Origin: CANHVK01 sp046304235
GTDB taxonomy: Bacteria > Bacteroidota > Bacteroidia > Flavobacteriales_D > Crocinitomicaceae
DNA length: 14,201 bases
NCBI GenBank assembly: GCA_046304235.1
Contig: JBKCEW010000046.1
Coordinates: forward strand, 1 to 14,201
Direction of reading: 5' to 3'
The notes beneath the pieces were generated by a model. It ran no database searches. It was given only the letters and a program-made list of their open reading frames with translations, and was not told the DNA's origin. The translations under genes were made by a program, and so were the position numbers. Every line of letters begins with the position of its first letter. Position 1 is the first letter of the stretch. Below are positions 6,888 to 13,445 of the stretch, piece by piece.

Positions 6888-7061
6888 AGGTTTTTTTAAG
6901 GTATAAAACTCCAGAAAATATAATAAGAAAAGACATTGAATCTTCAACGCCCTTTCCTGTATTTTTTATCGGTTTGATTTATTCCTGGCGAGTTGCTCCT
7001 CAGCAGTGCTCGTTTCCACTTCAATCAAACAAAGCAAAAATCAGTAATTTGAACTATATTT
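6888..7061. other. Non-coding stretch with a nested hairpin between IS3 orfB and the IS5 remnant
   Basis: The first 40-70 bases are presumably the right end of the IS3 element. The rest is locally GC-richer than its surroundings and contains a nested palindrome: GTTTGATT (6972-6979) with AATCAAAC (7023-7030), CGAG (6989-6992) with CTCG (7009-7012), and TGCT (6994-6997) with AGCA (7002-7005) around a 4-nt loop. On the minus strand a short open stretch reads IEVETSTAEEQLARNKSNR before a stop. I recognise no gene here. Confidence 0.4.
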
Positions 7062-7227
7062 ACAATGTGTCGAATTTTGCTGGGCGGCCATTATTCTGAC
7101 AATAGAGTTTTGAAAAGGCATCATCAAAAGTTGTCCATTCAATTTTATGAGTTAAAATGTAAAGTGGATGGTTGGGATTTAAGGTATCCGACAAACCAAA
7201 AGGTATCGATTTTTGTCCTGAATTTAA
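7062..7227 (-). pseudogene. IS5-family transposase, N-terminal remnant
   Basis: The minus strand reads SGQKSIPFGLSDTLNPNHPL, then HKIEWTTFDDAFSKLYCQNN and GRPAK, the N-terminal pattern of IS5-family (DUF772-containing) transposases: the NxNHxL segment, the basic-hydrophobic KIEWxxFxxAFSxLY and the GRPxxPIR entry. After GRPAK the frame is lost; a deletion of about four bases would turn the ancestral KPIRHMV into the observed sequence, and similarity stops at about 7060. The upstream side is cut at about 7226 by the presumed left end of IS982, and no start codon remains. It pairs with the C-terminal remnant at 5592-5756. The open plus-strand frame over the same bases is an overlap artefact. Confidence 0.65.
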
Positions 7228-7836
7228 CCTGAGTTCGATATAAAAAGTTAAGAATTATTACTAATCAAGCGAATTTTTTATTATATTTAATGTGTTGAAT
7301 ACCAAATAAATAATAAAATAATTCGCTATGATTAATAAAGATAAAATTACTGAAATTTTTGTGTCTGTTGATGATTTTTGTAACATTTTTGAACGAGAAT
7401 TGAATAAAAAGTTGATCGGAAAGTCTAAAATCAGAAACAAACCTTGCAAATTATCTATGTCTGAAGTAATGACGATTCAAATTGCATTCCACCATTCCGG
7501 ATTTAAGAATTTTAAAGAGTTTTATTTAGGATATGTTAAGTGTCATCTTAGTGATTTATTTCCTAAAACTGTTAGTTATAATAGAATGACAGAGTTGTGC
7601 TATGGCAGTATGTTACATTTATTTGCATATTTAAAAAGCTTTGGTCTAGGTGAATGTACAGGTATAAGCTTTATAGATTCTACACCTTTAAGAGTATGCT
7701 CTAACCGAAGAATCCATCAACATAAAACCTTTAAAGATATAGCCCAAAGAGGACAATGTTCGATAGGTTGGTTTTATGGGTTTAAACTACATATAATCTG
7801 TAATGATAAAGGAGATTTAGTAGATATGACTATTAC
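7226..7836 (+). mobile_element. IS982-family element, 3'-truncated
   Basis: The left part of an IS982-type element. The left end is placed at about 7226, where similarity to the IS5 transposase stops and a sequence starting AACCTGAGTTCGATATAAAA begins. The right part is missing and replaced by the IS21 terminus at 7837. Confidence 0.6.
7328..7836 (+). pseudogene. IS982-family transposase, truncated by IS21
   Basis: About 170 residues of an IS982-type DDE transposase (family length nearly 300). Recognisable blocks are MINKDKITEIFVSVDDFCN at the start, LSMSEVMTIQIAFHHSGFKN, VSYNRMTELC, and CTGISFIDSTPLRVC with the likely first catalytic Asp. RGQCSIGWFYGFKLHIICND follows. The remaining catalytic residues would lie downstream and are gone. 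The reading frame does not stop at the junction: it runs on through the IS21 terminal repeats to a stop at 7940-7942, adding about 34 residues of terminal-repeat translation (DHPIPFYCDHLIPLQTDHL) with no biological meaning as a transposase. Non-functional. Confidence 0.88.
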
Positions 7837-7936
7837 TGGAAAATCCGCTAATACTGACCACCCCATTCCGTTTTATTGTGACCACCTCATTCCGCTCCAA
7901 ACTGACCACCTTATTCCGGAGCATGTTGACCACCTA
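7837..7936 (+). repeat. IS21 left terminal array, four units at exactly 24-bp spacing
   Basis: The core TGACCACC starts at 7855, 7879, 7903 and 7927, exactly 24 bp apart. Each core is preceded by a TTCCG-like pentamer (units 2-4 TTCCG, unit 1 ATCCG). Such multiple terminal repeats are known in the IS21 family as IstA-binding sites. Confidence 0.85.
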
Positions 7937-7999
7937 AAATGATCTAATTTTTTTCGTAGTTATCGGCAGATTACCTTCGAGTTTTAACCAAAAACTTGA

Positions 8000-9562
8000 A
8001 TGATGTCTGGAAAACCGATTGATATGAGTAAAATAAGGAATGTAATAAAGCTTTATACCCAAGGTAAGAGCAAGGTATTTATAAGTGATTACCTAAAATT
8101 ATCACGCAATACAGTAAAAAAGTATATCAAACAATTTATAAGTTCAAAGAAAACCTTTGAAGAGCTGTCTGCTTTAAGTGATTTAGAGTTAGAATCTTTG
8201 TTTTCAGGTCAAAACACTCCTGATTTGTCTCCAAAATTAGCGACACTCTATTCCTTTTTTCCAACCGTTGAAAAACAACTTAAAAAAGTTGGAATGACCA
8301 GAGAGTTGTTATGGTTGGATTATAAATCAAAGTATCCTGACGGTTATCAGCTATCCTATTTTTGTGAGTTATACCTTCGTTGGAGTCAACGTACAAACAT
8401 CAAGTCAACGATGCATATTGACCATAAAGCTGGTGATAAAATGTATATCGATTATGCAGGACAAAAACTGAATATTATCGATAAAGAAAGTGGTGAGATC
8501 ATCGAAGTTGAATTTTTTGTTGCCATTTTAGGAGCTAGTCAAATGACTTATGCAGAAGCGAGTTTTAGTCAAAAGAAAGCAGATTTTATACATTCTGTAG
8601 AAAATGCATTGCATTTTTTTGGAGGAGTTCCACAAGCTATTGTTCCGGATAATTTAAAGTCGGCAGTCGTAAAAAGCGATCGTTTTGAACCAAAAATAAA
8701 TGAAACGTTCATGCATTTTTCTGAACATTACGCTACCACTATTTTACCAGCAAGAGCATATAGACCGAAAGATAAATCCTTAGTTGAAGGTGCAGTAAAG
8801 ATATTGTATACAAGAGTTTACTCTCATTTAAAATCAAAGCACTTTTTTTCATTACCTGATTTAAATAAAGAAATCTGGATATTATTAGAGAAACACAATA
8901 CTTCCATTTTGACAGGGAAATCCTTTAGCAGAAAAGAGTTATTTATAGAGTTAGAAAAACATGAGTTAAGTCCTTTACCACAAGAACGCTTTGAGCTTCG
9001 TAGACAATCTATAGTCACCGTATTAAACAATGGTCATGCTTTTTTAAGTGAAGACAAACATCATTACAGTGTTCCATATTTTTATATCGGTAAGAGGGTA
9101 AAATTATTATATACTGAAACCTCTGTTGAAATTTTCCTTTCACATAATCGCATAGCTTTTCATCCGAGAGTTAAAAGCCCATATAACTATTCGACAATCA
9201 AAGAACATATGGCAAGTTCTCATCAATTTATGACTGACTGGAATCCACAACGATTTATCTCTTGGGGGGAATCCATAGATAAATATGTGAAAGAGTTTAT
9301 TTGTTTGATCTTAGATAAAAAACAACATCCAGAACAGTCTTATAAAAGTTGTTTAGGCATTCTTTCCTTAGAAAAGAAGTATACAAGAAAGCGTTTGATT
9401 AATGCGTGTACAATGGCTTTAGAATTTGGTGTTTACAACTATAAAATCGTTCAAAATATTTTAGAAAAAGAAATGGATATGTATCAAATAAACACCGAAG
9501 AGAAGGAAACTCCAGAAATGCCAGATCATCAAAACATTAGAGGAGAGAATTATTATAAATAG
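8000..9562 (+). CDS. istA: IS21-family transposase IstA
   Basis: A transposase of 520 residues, within the normal IstA size range. An HTH lies near residues 18-45 (KLYTQGKSKVFISDYLKLSR, then NTVKKYIKQF). The catalytic triad is visible as Asp151 in MYIDYAGQ, Asp217 in VPDNLKSAV and Glu263 in KSLVEGAVKILY. A C-terminal Mu-transposase-like domain follows (EDKHHYSVPYFYIGKRVKLL). The ATG at 8000 is followed by a second Met one codon later and by MSKIR at residues 9-13; the first is used here by default. istB follows after 21 bp. No stop or frameshift is visible, so the element looks competent. Confidence 0.93.
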   Translation: MMSGKPIDMSKIRNVIKLYTQGKSKVFISDYLKLSRNTVKKYIKQFISSKKTFEELSALSDLELESLFSGQNTPDLSPKLATLYSFFPTVEKQLKKVGMTRELLWLDYKSKYPDGYQLSYFCELYLRWSQRTNIKSTMHIDHKAGDKMYIDYAGQKLNIIDKESGEIIEVEFFVAILGASQMTYAEASFSQKKADFIHSVENALHFFGGVPQAIVPDNLKSAVVKSDRFEPKINETFMHFSEHYATTILPARAYRPKDKSLVEGAVKILYTRVYSHLKSKHFFSLPDLNKEIWILLEKHNTSILTGKSFSRKELFIELEKHELSPLPQERFELRRQSIVTVLNNGHAFLSEDKHHYSVPYFYIGKRVKLLYTETSVEIFLSHNRIAFHPRVKSPYNYSTIKEHMASSHQFMTDWNPQRFISWGESIDKYVKEFICLILDKKQHPEQSYKSCLGILSLEKKYTRKRLINACTMALEFGVYNYKIVQNILEKEMDMYQINTEEKETPEMPDHQNIRGENYYK

Positions 9563-9583
9563 TAACCTATAAATCAATAACAT

Positions 9584-10321
9584 ATGAATCAAACAACGTT
9601 ATCAAAAATGAAAGCAATGTACCTAATGGGTATGCATTCAACCTTCAAAACAGCCATTGAAACAGGTAGTTTTGATCAATTTACGATCGATCAATTTGTA
9701 TCTCAATTAATACAATCTGAATGGGATGATCGTCAGAACAGAAAAATCGAGAGAAATGTTAAACAAGCTGGTTTTAGGTATAAAGCCTCGATAGAAAAAG
9801 TTGATTTTAGTGAAGAAAGATCTTTAGAAAGAAACACTATTTTACGTTTAGCTCAAGGAGACTATATCAATCAAGCACAAGATGTTTTAATTACAGGTAG
9901 CACGGGTGTTGGTAAGAGTTTTTTAGCAACTGCACTAGCATATCAAGCGTGTATAGATGGTTACAGAGTAAAATACTACAACACTACACGTTTATTTGCG
10001 CAATTAAAAATCGCCAAAAACGATGGGAGTTATTTAAAAGAACTAGCTAAAATAGAACGCTTTAATCTTATTGTTTTAGACGATTTTGGTTTATATCCAA
10101 TGGATCAACAAAATAGAATGGCGTTTTTAGAAATCATAGAAGATAGACATGGTAAGGGGGCTATGATTTTAACTTCCCAATTACCTGTATCAAAATGGTA
10201 TGAAGTAATAGGAGAAAAAACAATCGCTGACGCAACAATGGATAGACTTGTGAATAATGCGCATCGTGTCGAAATAACAGGTGAATCGATGCGAAAAAAG
10301 AGAATAAATCAAGATAGGTAA
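9584..10321 (+). CDS. istB: IS21-family helper ATPase IstB
   Basis: An AAA+ ATPase of 245 residues that, in this family, assembles on target DNA and stimulates IstA-catalysed insertion. Walker A is GSTGVGKS at 105-112 and Walker B is LIVLDDFG at 162-169, with the acidic pair at 166-167. An arginine-rich C-terminus (MRKKRINQDR) follows VNNAHRVEITGES, the typical IstB ending. It lies 21 bp after istA and is presumably translated from the same mRNA. Intact. Confidence 0.94.
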   Translation: MNQTTLSKMKAMYLMGMHSTFKTAIETGSFDQFTIDQFVSQLIQSEWDDRQNRKIERNVKQAGFRYKASIEKVDFSEERSLERNTILRLAQGDYINQAQDVLITGSTGVGKSFLATALAYQACIDGYRVKYYNTTRLFAQLKIAKNDGSYLKELAKIERFNLIVLDDFGLYPMDQQNRMAFLEIIEDRHGKGAMILTSQLPVSKWYEVIGEKTIADATMDRLVNNAHRVEITGESMRKKRINQDR

Positions 10322-10389
10322 AGTCCTGAAAAAAAGTAATATTTTTGTTAACCTGATAACCACAAAAAAAACGATCATTTTAACACATC

Positions 10390-10445
10390 AAAATGACTGG
10401 TCACGATGGAGCGGAACAAGGTGGTCAACATGAGCGGAATTTACA
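10390..10445 (-). repeat. IS21 right terminal array, two units at 24-bp spacing
   Basis: Inverted cores GGTGGTCA (ending at 10427) and the one-mismatch ACTGGTCA (ending at 10403) are exactly 24 bp apart. The outer core is 18 bp from the right end, matching the 18-bp offset on the left. Read inward, the outer unit is TTCCGCTCATGTTGACCACC. Confidence 0.8.
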
Positions 10446-11133
10446 TAATATGTGTATCAACTAATTCTGCAAAATTGACATAACTGGTACTTTTATCGGA
10501 GAATATGATAGAGTCTTGATGGATATATTCAATAACCTTAGAGCTTAACTCCTCTTTTTTAAATGACTCGGCCACTTTCATTTTGAAATACCTACAATGG
10601 GATGATTTTTGTCCTGTTTCAATGTTTTCAAGTGGAGTAGACTCTGCCATAACAGCGACATTAGTTTGTCTTTGGCTTCCTCTACCTCTTTTTAAATCAA
10701 TATTTTGATTGGTAGCATGTTCAAAGTGACCTTCGTCAAATTCAATAAATCCACTCAAATTGTACTTATCATCTCTTTGTCCCATTCCTGCTCTAATTTT
10801 ATGCATTAATCCCCAAATAGTATTATACCTTTTATGTCCTAATTGACGTTGCATTTCCAAAGCAGAAAGTCCTTTTTTTGAAAAGCTCATAAAAGCCATA
10901 CATAAATACCATGTTATAAAAGGTAAATTAGAGTGTTCCATTATGGTTCCACTTCTTAAAGTTGTTCGAAAAGAACAATTTTTACATTGCCATTGCCACT
11001 TTTTAGTTAACCAGTAATGTTCTGTTTCCGAACATTTTTTACATACAACACCTTGGTTTTCTCGTTCCAATTTGAAATGTAATTTACAACTTTCATTTGT
11101 TGGGAATTGCTGTGTGAAGGCTAATATTGACAT
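10446..11133 (-). pseudogene. IS1595-family transposase, C-terminally truncated by IS21
   Basis: It starts MSILAFTQQFPTNESCKLHF and carries the zinc-ribbon domain (CKKC, then CKNC), the GTIMEHSNLPF segment, and the ISXO2-like core with FIEFDEGHFE (likely first catalytic Asp) and IIFSDKSTSYVNF (likely second). The final catalytic region and C-terminus are missing; the frame closes on a TAA supplied by the IS21 end. At the zinc ribbon it reads KWQWQCKNC where copy 1 has KWQCKEC, a six-base in-frame duplication that lengthens the spacing before the second Cys pair. Non-functional as it stands. Confidence 0.88.
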
Positions 11134-11160
11134 AATCTTTACTTTTGATATGCAAAGATT
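11134..11160 (-). promoter_or_regulatory. Hairpin abutting the IS1595 transposase start codon (copy 2)
   Basis: AATCTTT (11134-11140) and AAAGATT (11154-11160) are inverted repeats directly upstream of the ATG at 11133. The position matches the 8-bp stem in copy 1, while the loop sequence has diverged (13 nt here, 9 nt there). This suggests that the stem rather than the loop is retained. Confidence 0.4.
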
Positions 11161-11211
11161 GTATCCTGACTACGTAAGTTTTTTATGTTCTGGTACGATT
11201 GCGACTACTCA

Positions 11212-11397
11212 ATAAATTCTTTTACCTAAAAATTCATTGAATACAGTATTATACAAATCTATATTATTAACATAAATCTGTAAATCAGAAGTAATTAAAT
11301 ATACATAATTACCTAAATTTCCAAGTGCACTTGGGAGAAAATTTTCTGCGTATCCCATATTTTTCAAATACCGCTCAGTGATTAATGCAATTTTCAT
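11212..11397 (-). pseudogene. Glycosyltransferase, N-terminal fragment cut by IS1595
   Basis: The first 62 codons of a GT-B glycosyltransferase, reading MKIALITERYLKNMGYAENF and then LPSALG and LITSDLQIY, ending FLGKRIY where IS1595 begins. It aligns without gaps to the N-terminus of the intact transferase at 4225-5412 (29 of 62 identical), including MGYxENxLPSAxG and TSDLQxY, so the two are paralogues within one locus. No remaining part of this gene is seen elsewhere in the window, so it was probably removed when the far half of the IS1595 was lost. It starts 32 bp after the methyltransferase stop, within the same operon. Confidence 0.85.
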
Positions 11398-11429
11398 AGT
11401 TTTAAAGTTAGATTAACCTATTTTTTTTT

Positions 11430-12170
11430 CTATAAAGATGAAAGATACTTATATTCTTTTGAAGCAATTACTGTAACTGACTTATTTCCTGAGTAGGTAA
11501 AAGTAAAATATTTAATCTGTTTCTCTTCCAAAATATTAATTAAATTAATTATAGTTTCATGCTCCCCTTTTCTATTAGAGTCATCAAACATTATTACAAA
11601 ACTTCTATCATGATTGAAGTTCTTCACAAGTTCAATAATATCATCTCGAGATTCTCTTTCACTACCGAACGGGCCATCAATTAAAAAAAAATCAAATTCA
11701 TCTGATATTATATTATCAAAATTTTGATAATTAAATTTTGATAGACCTGAAATAGTAGATTCATTTAGATTCAAATGTAAAACTTCAGTATTTTTTGATA
11801 AACTGAACTTTTTAGTGAAGTTATTTGCCCAATCAAGATCATGTTCAACAACTAAGTGTTTAGTCTCTAACAACTCATTTTCAATGAAAGTTGAAATATA
11901 CTTTGTAGATTCTCCTAAACCTAATTCTAAAATCGATTTAGGTTTGACTTCAGAAAGTATCCTATATAAAACATAAAAAAAAGTATAATTACCCGCCCAT
12001 CTACCAATATTTAATGGTAGTTCCTCAATCCATTTTTTCCCCCTAATACTATCATGATATATCTGTGACCATTCAAGCTCTATAAGTCTATTATTTATTT
12101 CATCTTGCTTTATTTTAATATTTTTTAAATGAATAAACATCTCTCGAATAATACTTCTAATTTTAAACAT
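11430..12170 (-). CDS. Class I SAM-dependent methyltransferase
   Basis: A soluble protein of 246 residues with a Rossmann-type methyltransferase core. The SAM-binding motif I is ILELGLGEST (80-89), an acidic motif II region is VVEHD (107-111), and later strands carry FLIDGPFG (162-169) and FDDSNR (195-200). The first 45 residues are basic, with a short helical stretch (IREMFIHLKNIKIKQDEINN) and no signal peptide. Given its place between a Wzt-type ATPase and a glycosyltransferase, it probably methylates a sugar or chain end of the exported glycan; in ABC-exported O antigens a terminal methyl group often serves as the chain-length signal read by Wzt. That role is inference; the exact substrate is not visible. 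It starts 9 bp after the wzt stop. Confidence 0.82.
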   Translation of the reverse strand: MFKIRSIIREMFIHLKNIKIKQDEINNRLIELEWSQIYHDSIRGKKWIEELPLNIGRWAGNYTFFYVLYRILSEVKPKSILELGLGESTKYISTFIENELLETKHLVVEHDLDWANNFTKKFSLSKNTEVLHLNLNESTISGLSKFNYQNFDNIISDEFDFFLIDGPFGSERESRDDIIELVKNFNHDRSFVIMFDDSNRKGEHETIINLINILEEKQIKYFTFTYSGNKSVTVIASKEYKYLSSL

Positions 12171-12179
12171 AAAATAAAT

Positions 12180-13442
12180 TTAAATAATTTTAAAATCTAA
12201 CAATACATCAACTTCCTTAAAAGGTGGTATTTTACCAGATTGGTAATAATCTTTCTCTAAAACTTGAAAAACTTGACAACTTTGTATCCAATCAGAAATC
12301 TCGTTATTTACAGAACTAAATAAAGTAATTGAATATTCTCCAGGAGATAAAGGGAAATTCATTATTTTAAAATCAATTTTATTTTTAGTAAAATCAAAGT
12401 TAAAAGGTAACAAATCAGTAGAACACCATGAAACTCTTTCTCCCAAATTATTATCTAAAGCTAAATCAATTCTAACATTATTCATTTTAACTGAATGATC
12501 TATTCTGTAAAACAAACTGAATGTTACTTCTGAAAAACTTTCAACAAAACCATTATTATTTCCTCTATTATCAGTGACAATTATATCCTCAAAAATTAAA
12601 CTCCCATTTCCTTCTCTTAATTCTATATCAATCAATTTGTCGTTTTTATTACTACTTAAGTTACTATAAAGTTTTAATATCTTGTCTGTATAATCTATCG
12701 ATTTAATCAATCCTTTCTCTAATAAAATAGACTTACTACATAAATGTTGTATTGAAGAAAGATTATGACTTACAAATAATACAGTCCTACCTTCACCTTT
12801 ACTTATATCTCCCATTTTAGACAAACATTTTTTTTGAAATTCACTATCCCCAACTGCTAATACTTCATCTATGATCAAAATTTCATTTTCCAAATGGGCA
12901 GCTACAGCAAAGGCAAGACGAACATACATCCCTGAAGAATATCGTTTTACTGGAGTGTCAATGTAGCGTTCGACCCCAGCAAAAGCAATGATTTCATCTA
13001 ATTTAGATTTAATTTCGTGTTTACGCATCCCAAGTATAGCTCCATTCAAAAATATGTTTTCTCGACCTGTCAATTCAGGATGAAAACCTGTTCCAACCTC
13101 TAATAAGGAGGCTATTCTACCTTTGGCTTTAACTGTTCCCGTAGTAGGTGAAGTTATTTTAGAGAGAATCTTTAACAAAGTTGATTTACCTGCGCCATTT
13201 CTACCGATAATTCCAAGTACCTCACCTTGCTGAACCTCAAAGTTAACATCTCTCAAAGACCAAACAAATTTGGAATCAGAAACAGATGTACGGTCATTTT
13301 CTACACCTAAAGATAAAAATGGATCATCTTTTCCGCGCATTTTCGACCACCAACGTGCAGCATCTTCTTTAAAAGTAGAAGCACCTACAAGACCCAATCG
13401 GTATTGTTTAGATAAATTTTCAACTTTAATTACTATACCCAT
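12180..13442 (-). CDS. wzt: ABC transporter ATP-binding protein, Wzt type, with C-terminal glycan-binding domain
   Basis: The ATPase of a polysaccharide-export ABC transporter, 420 residues. The N-terminal nucleotide-binding domain (about 1-250) has Walker A GRNGAGKST (80-88), a Q-loop region near EVGTGFHPELTGREN (115-129), signature YSSGMYVRL (168-176), Walker B ILIIDE (188-193) and the switch His226 in FVSHNL. Residues from about 265 to the end form an extra beta-rich domain matching the layout of Wzt_C domains, which bind the modified end of the polysaccharide before export. Its permease partner (Wzm) is not in the window and would be expected upstream, beyond 14201. It starts 3 bp after the GT61 stop codon, a tight operon junction. 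Very similar ATPases also export teichoic acids (TagH), but the long C-terminal domain favours Wzt. Confidence 0.92.
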   Translation of the reverse strand: MGIVIKVENLSKQYRLGLVGASTFKEDAARWWSKMRGKDDPFLSLGVENDRTSVSDSKFVWSLRDVNFEVQQGEVLGIIGRNGAGKSTLLKILSKITSPTTGTVKAKGRIASLLEVGTGFHPELTGRENIFLNGAILGMRKHEIKSKLDEIIAFAGVERYIDTPVKRYSSGMYVRLAFAVAAHLENEILIIDEVLAVGDSEFQKKCLSKMGDISKGEGRTVLFVSHNLSSIQHLCSKSILLEKGLIKSIDYTDKILKLYSNLSSNKNDKLIDIELREGNGSLIFEDIIVTDNRGNNNGFVESFSEVTFSLFYRIDHSVKMNNVRIDLALDNNLGERVSWCSTDLLPFNFDFTKNKIDFKIMNFPLSPGEYSITLFSSVNNEISDWIQSCQVFQVLEKDYYQSGKIPPFKEVDVLLDFKII

Positions 13443-13445
13443 TAT

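Larger units (their letters stand above)
5748..6955 (+). mobile_element. IS3-family (IS407-like) insertion sequence
   Basis: An IS3-type element with orfA and a split orfB, sitting between two remnants of an IS5-family transposase. The exact ends are unclear. AAAGGGC at 5748-5754 and its reverse complement GCCCTTT at 6949-6955 bracket the genes and are the best inverted pair I found. The match does not extend well, and no target duplication is evident, so the boundaries are approximate. Confidence 0.55.
7837..10445 (+). mobile_element. Complete IS21-family insertion sequence (2609 bp)
   Basis: It contains istA and istB in the family order. The ends are defined by the canonical 5'-TG...CA-3' at 7837-7838 and 10444-10445, by outer inverted repeats (TGGAAAATCCGCT on the left; TGTAAATTCCGCT read inward on the right), and by TGACCACC cores placed 18 bp inside each end. 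Left flank TATTAC and right flank TAATAT do not match, so there is no target duplication. The left neighbour is an IS982 transposase and the right neighbour an IS1595 transposase. Confidence 0.92.
10446..11211 (-). mobile_element. IS1595-family element, truncated copy 2
   Basis: The 5' part of an IS1595-type element on the minus strand. Its outer end (TACTCA at 11206-11211) lies in the coding sequence of a glycosyltransferase. The other end is lost: IS21 begins at 10445 inside the transposase gene. It shares the transposase start, start-codon hairpin and terminus with copy 1 at 1521-1896. Confidence 0.75.

Noticed and set aside
6971..7030. Possible integron attC-like recombination site
   Set aside because: The outer arms (GTTTGATT/AATCAAAC) do not fit the GTTRRRY / RYYYAAC cores, and there is no cassette gene or integrase nearby.
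7065..7232. A 55-codon plus-strand open frame starting MCRILLGGHYSDNRVLK
   Set aside because: The opposite strand over the same bases encodes clear IS5-family transposase sequence (IPFGLSDTLNPNHPL and onward), so the plus-strand frame is an overlap artefact.
7837..7942. Possible CRISPR-like or regulatory repeat array
   Set aside because: The four 24-bp units are contiguous with no unique spacers, and equivalent inverted units occur at the other end of the IS21, so they are transposase-binding terminal repeats.
7837..7942. A fusion of IS982 transposase with a novel C-terminal domain
   Set aside because: The added 34 residues are only the translation of the IS21 terminal repeats (DHPIP, DHLIP, DHLIPE); this is read-through into the neighbouring element.
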